Shown here piece after piece: positions 6,635 through 7,695 of a stretch of 7,695 nt of DNA; positions within the stretch are counted from its first letter, which is position 1, and each line of letters begins with the position of its first letter. The stretch spans positions 1 through 7,695 of the forward strand of contig CAJACJ010000579.1 of NCBI GenBank assembly GCA_903938205.1, given 5' to 3'. Position numbers and translations under genes: made by a program. Source of the DNA: an uncultured bacterium. Its GTDB lineage: Bacteria; Planctomycetota; Phycisphaerae; Phycisphaerales; SM1A02. The notes under the pieces are model-generated. The model was not told where the DNA came from and did not search any database. It was given only the letters and a program-made list of their open reading frames with translations.

Positions 6635-6664
6635 GGGGCAGCAGGATACGCTTGCTGTCCACTT
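6635..6664. other. 30 bp between divergent start codons of the channel and SDR genes
   Basis: The two ATGs face away from each other across 30 bp. Neither has a Shine-Dalgarno match at normal spacing. Promoters for each gene, if local, must lie inside the coding sequence of the other or overlap in this gap. I found no convincing -10/-35 pair. Confidence 0.5.
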
Positions 6665-7528
6665 ATGGCGATTGGTGAACTACAAAATCGTGTGGCGGTG
6701 ATCACAGGCGCAAGTAGCGGCATTGGCGCGGCTACGGCGCGAGCTCTGTCACGCGCGGGAATGAGCGTGGTTCTTGCGGCGCGGCGCGCGGATCGGATGG
6801 AGGAATTGGCCGCGGAAATTCGCACGCGTGGTGGCGAAGCGGTTGTTGTAGAAACAGACGTCGCGCAGGCTGGGTCAAGCGAAAAATTACTGGCGCATGC
6901 CACACGCGCATTTGGTGTGGTGGATGTGGTGTTTGCCAACGCGGGCTACGGCGCGGAGATGGCGGTGCACGACATGTCAATGGCTGAGATACGAGAAATG
7001 TTTGAGGTGAATTTTTTCTCCGCTACCGAATTGATCACGCTTGCGGCACGTGACATGATCGCGAAGAATCGACGCGGACATTTGCTGATGACATCAAGTT
7101 GTTTGTCCAAATTCACCATTCCGTATTTGGGCATGTACGCCGCAACCAAAGCGGCGCAATCCATGGTGACGCGCTCCATGCGCTTTGAACTTGCGCCACA
7201 TGGGATTGAAGTTTCAAGTGTGCATCCAGTGAGCACCGCGACGGAATTTTTTCAGCAGGCTTCGTTGCGCGGCGGCATTGATCCGCAAGGCAAAATGGTG
7301 CCCGATCACGCGCCAAAGATGTTTATTCAAACTCCGGAGCAAGTTGCCAACGCCATTGTGCGTTGCCTGCGCAAGCCAAAGAGTGAAGTGTGGACCAGTC
7401 TTTTCGTGCGGCTGGCTTCTGGAATGATCAATGCGTTTCCTGGCTTGTATGACATTGCCCTGCGCAAACAGACCAAGGTCATGTTGCAAAGCCAAAAAAA
7501 GCGTTCAAACAGCCTGAAAAACTTGTAG
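6665..7528 (+). CDS. Short-chain dehydrogenase/reductase (classical SDR)
   Basis: This 287-residue cytoplasmic oxidoreductase has a Rossmann fold. TGASSGIG (14-21) binds the cofactor, and the Arg pair 40-41 after the second strand (VVLAARR) favours NADP(H). NAG (92-94), Asn116, Ser145, Tyr158 and Lys162 (YAATK) form the structural and catalytic set, with the usual Ser-to-Tyr spacing of 13. The segment after the active site reads HPVSTATEF, a variant of the common PG-x-x-x-T motif. The substrate cannot be told from sequence. The reading frame stays open 43 codons further upstream, across the divergent channel gene, but SDR similarity starts only after Met44 of that frame, so the ATG at 6665 is chosen. 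No clear ribosome binding site is seen. It is followed by gap in the same direction. Confidence 0.88.
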   Translation: MAIGELQNRVAVITGASSGIGAATARALSRAGMSVVLAARRADRMEELAAEIRTRGGEAVVVETDVAQAGSSEKLLAHATRAFGVVDVVFANAGYGAEMAVHDMSMAEIREMFEVNFFSATELITLAARDMIAKNRRGHLLMTSSCLSKFTIPYLGMYAATKAAQSMVTRSMRFELAPHGIEVSSVHPVSTATEFFQQASLRGGIDPQGKMVPDHAPKMFIQTPEQVANAIVRCLRKPKSEVWTSLFVRLASGMINAFPGLYDIALRKQTKVMLQSQKKRSNSLKNL

Positions 7529-7530
7529 AT

Positions 7531-7562
7531 CAATCGCGGTTTCCCAACGGGGCGATTGGGAA
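7531..7562 (+). repeat. Overlapping, mutually exclusive inverted repeats between the SDR gene and gap
   Basis: CAATCGC (7531-7537) pairs with GCGATTG (7552-7558). TTCCCAA (7541-7547) pairs with TTGGGAA (7556-7562). The two stems share 7556-7558 and cannot form together. A short CCC/GGG hairpin (7543-7545 with 7549-7551) is a third option. No T-run follows, so it is not a standard intrinsic terminator. It begins two bases after the SDR stop and ends 65 bases before gap. Confidence 0.5.
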
Positions 7563-7575
7563 CTATCTTTCATCT

Positions 7576-7604
7576 TCGACATTTTATTGAAGCGTCATTT
7601 TATT
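7576..7604 (+). promoter_or_regulatory. gap: Weak candidate promoter of gap
   Basis: TCGACA (7576-7581, five of six matches to the -35 consensus) and TTTATT (7599-7604, four of six to -10) are separated by 17 bp and lie in an A/T-rich stretch. They would start a short leader just before the ribosome binding site. The match is modest and could be chance. Confidence 0.25.
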
Positions 7605-7612
7605 TTCACAAC

Positions 7613-7619
7613 AAAAGGA
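7613..7619 (+). promoter_or_regulatory. gap: Ribosome binding site of gap
   Basis: AAAAGGA lies eight bases before the ATG at 7628 and is one of the few clear Shine-Dalgarno sequences in the window. It is consistent with a highly expressed glycolytic gene. Confidence 0.65.
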
Positions 7620-7627
7620 TTTCAGCC

Positions 7628-7695
7628 ATGGCAATTCGAATTGGTATCAACGGTTTCGGTCGCATTGGTCGCTTGGTCTATCGCGCGGCGGTTCA
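7628..7695 (+). CDS. gap: Glyceraldehyde-3-phosphate dehydrogenase, N-terminus only
   Basis: The 22 complete codons read MAIRIGINGFGRIGRLVYRA and continue AV. This is the NAD-binding start of phosphorylating GAPDH, with the GINGFGRIGR dinucleotide loop at residues 6-15. The enzyme converts glyceraldehyde 3-phosphate to 1,3-bisphosphoglycerate in glycolysis. The catalytic Cys and the rest lie beyond the window edge. The start is supported by an upstream AAAAGGA. The N-terminal motif is so conserved that the family call is firm; the NAD versus NADP type cannot be judged here. Confidence 0.93.
   Translation, partial: MAIRIGINGFGRIGRLVYRAAV

Noticed and set aside
6536..6664. N-terminal extension of the SDR protein by 43 residues
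   Set aside because: It would lie over the start of the divergent channel gene, and the SDR fold begins right after the chosen Met.
1..7695. Mobile elements, CRISPR arrays, tRNA or rRNA genes
   Set aside because: I found no transposase or integrase motif, no regularly spaced direct repeats, and no cloverleaf or rRNA-like sequence; coding regions and short spacers account for the whole window.

Overview
The window looks like chromosomal DNA of a Gram-negative-type bacterium of moderate GC content (a little over 50% by eye). My best guess is a planctomycete of the Phycisphaerae type. This guess rests on the gene mix (type III pantothenate kinase followed by a reduced MnmE-like GTPase, a BtpA-family protein, Tad-pilus genes) and on the many starts with weak or absent Shine-Dalgarno sequences. 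No rRNA or ribosomal protein is present, so the assignment is an inference.

Layout. (1) Positions 1-1755 are the edge of a Tad/Flp pilus locus. A leftward A24-family prepilin peptidase, cut by the window edge, is divergent from a rightward TadG-like envelope protein that carries a C-terminal beta-solenoid-like region. (2) Positions 1810-6634 hold five tightly packed leftward genes. In transcription order they are: a secreted-domain ionotropic glutamate-receptor-type potassium channel, a BtpA/SgcQ-family TIM-barrel protein (ATGA overlap with the channel), a D-amino-acid aminotransferase-like class IV PLP enzyme (60 bp gap), type III pantothenate kinase CoaX (12 bp gap), and a reduced MnmE-like GTPase (ATGA overlap with coaX). 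(3) Positions 6665-7528 hold a rightward short-chain dehydrogenase whose start codon lies only 30 bp from that of the divergent channel gene. (4) From 7628 the rightward gap gene (glyceraldehyde-3-phosphate dehydrogenase) begins and runs off the window; its leader contains overlapping inverted repeats.

Functionally, coaX (CoA synthesis), the aminotransferase (D-alanine/D-glutamate interconversion), gap and the SDR are ordinary metabolism. Three things merit a second look. The channel has an intact TVGYG potassium filter, but Phe replaces the arginine that normally binds the amino-acid ligand, and its gene is coupled to btpA. The MnmE-like GTPase has lost several MnmE hallmarks and carries a Lys/Asn/Ser-rich insert encoded by clustered A7-A8 tracts. 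CoaX has Ser in place of the first conserved Asp. I see no mobile element, CRISPR array, tRNA or rRNA, and no clearly new multi-gene system.
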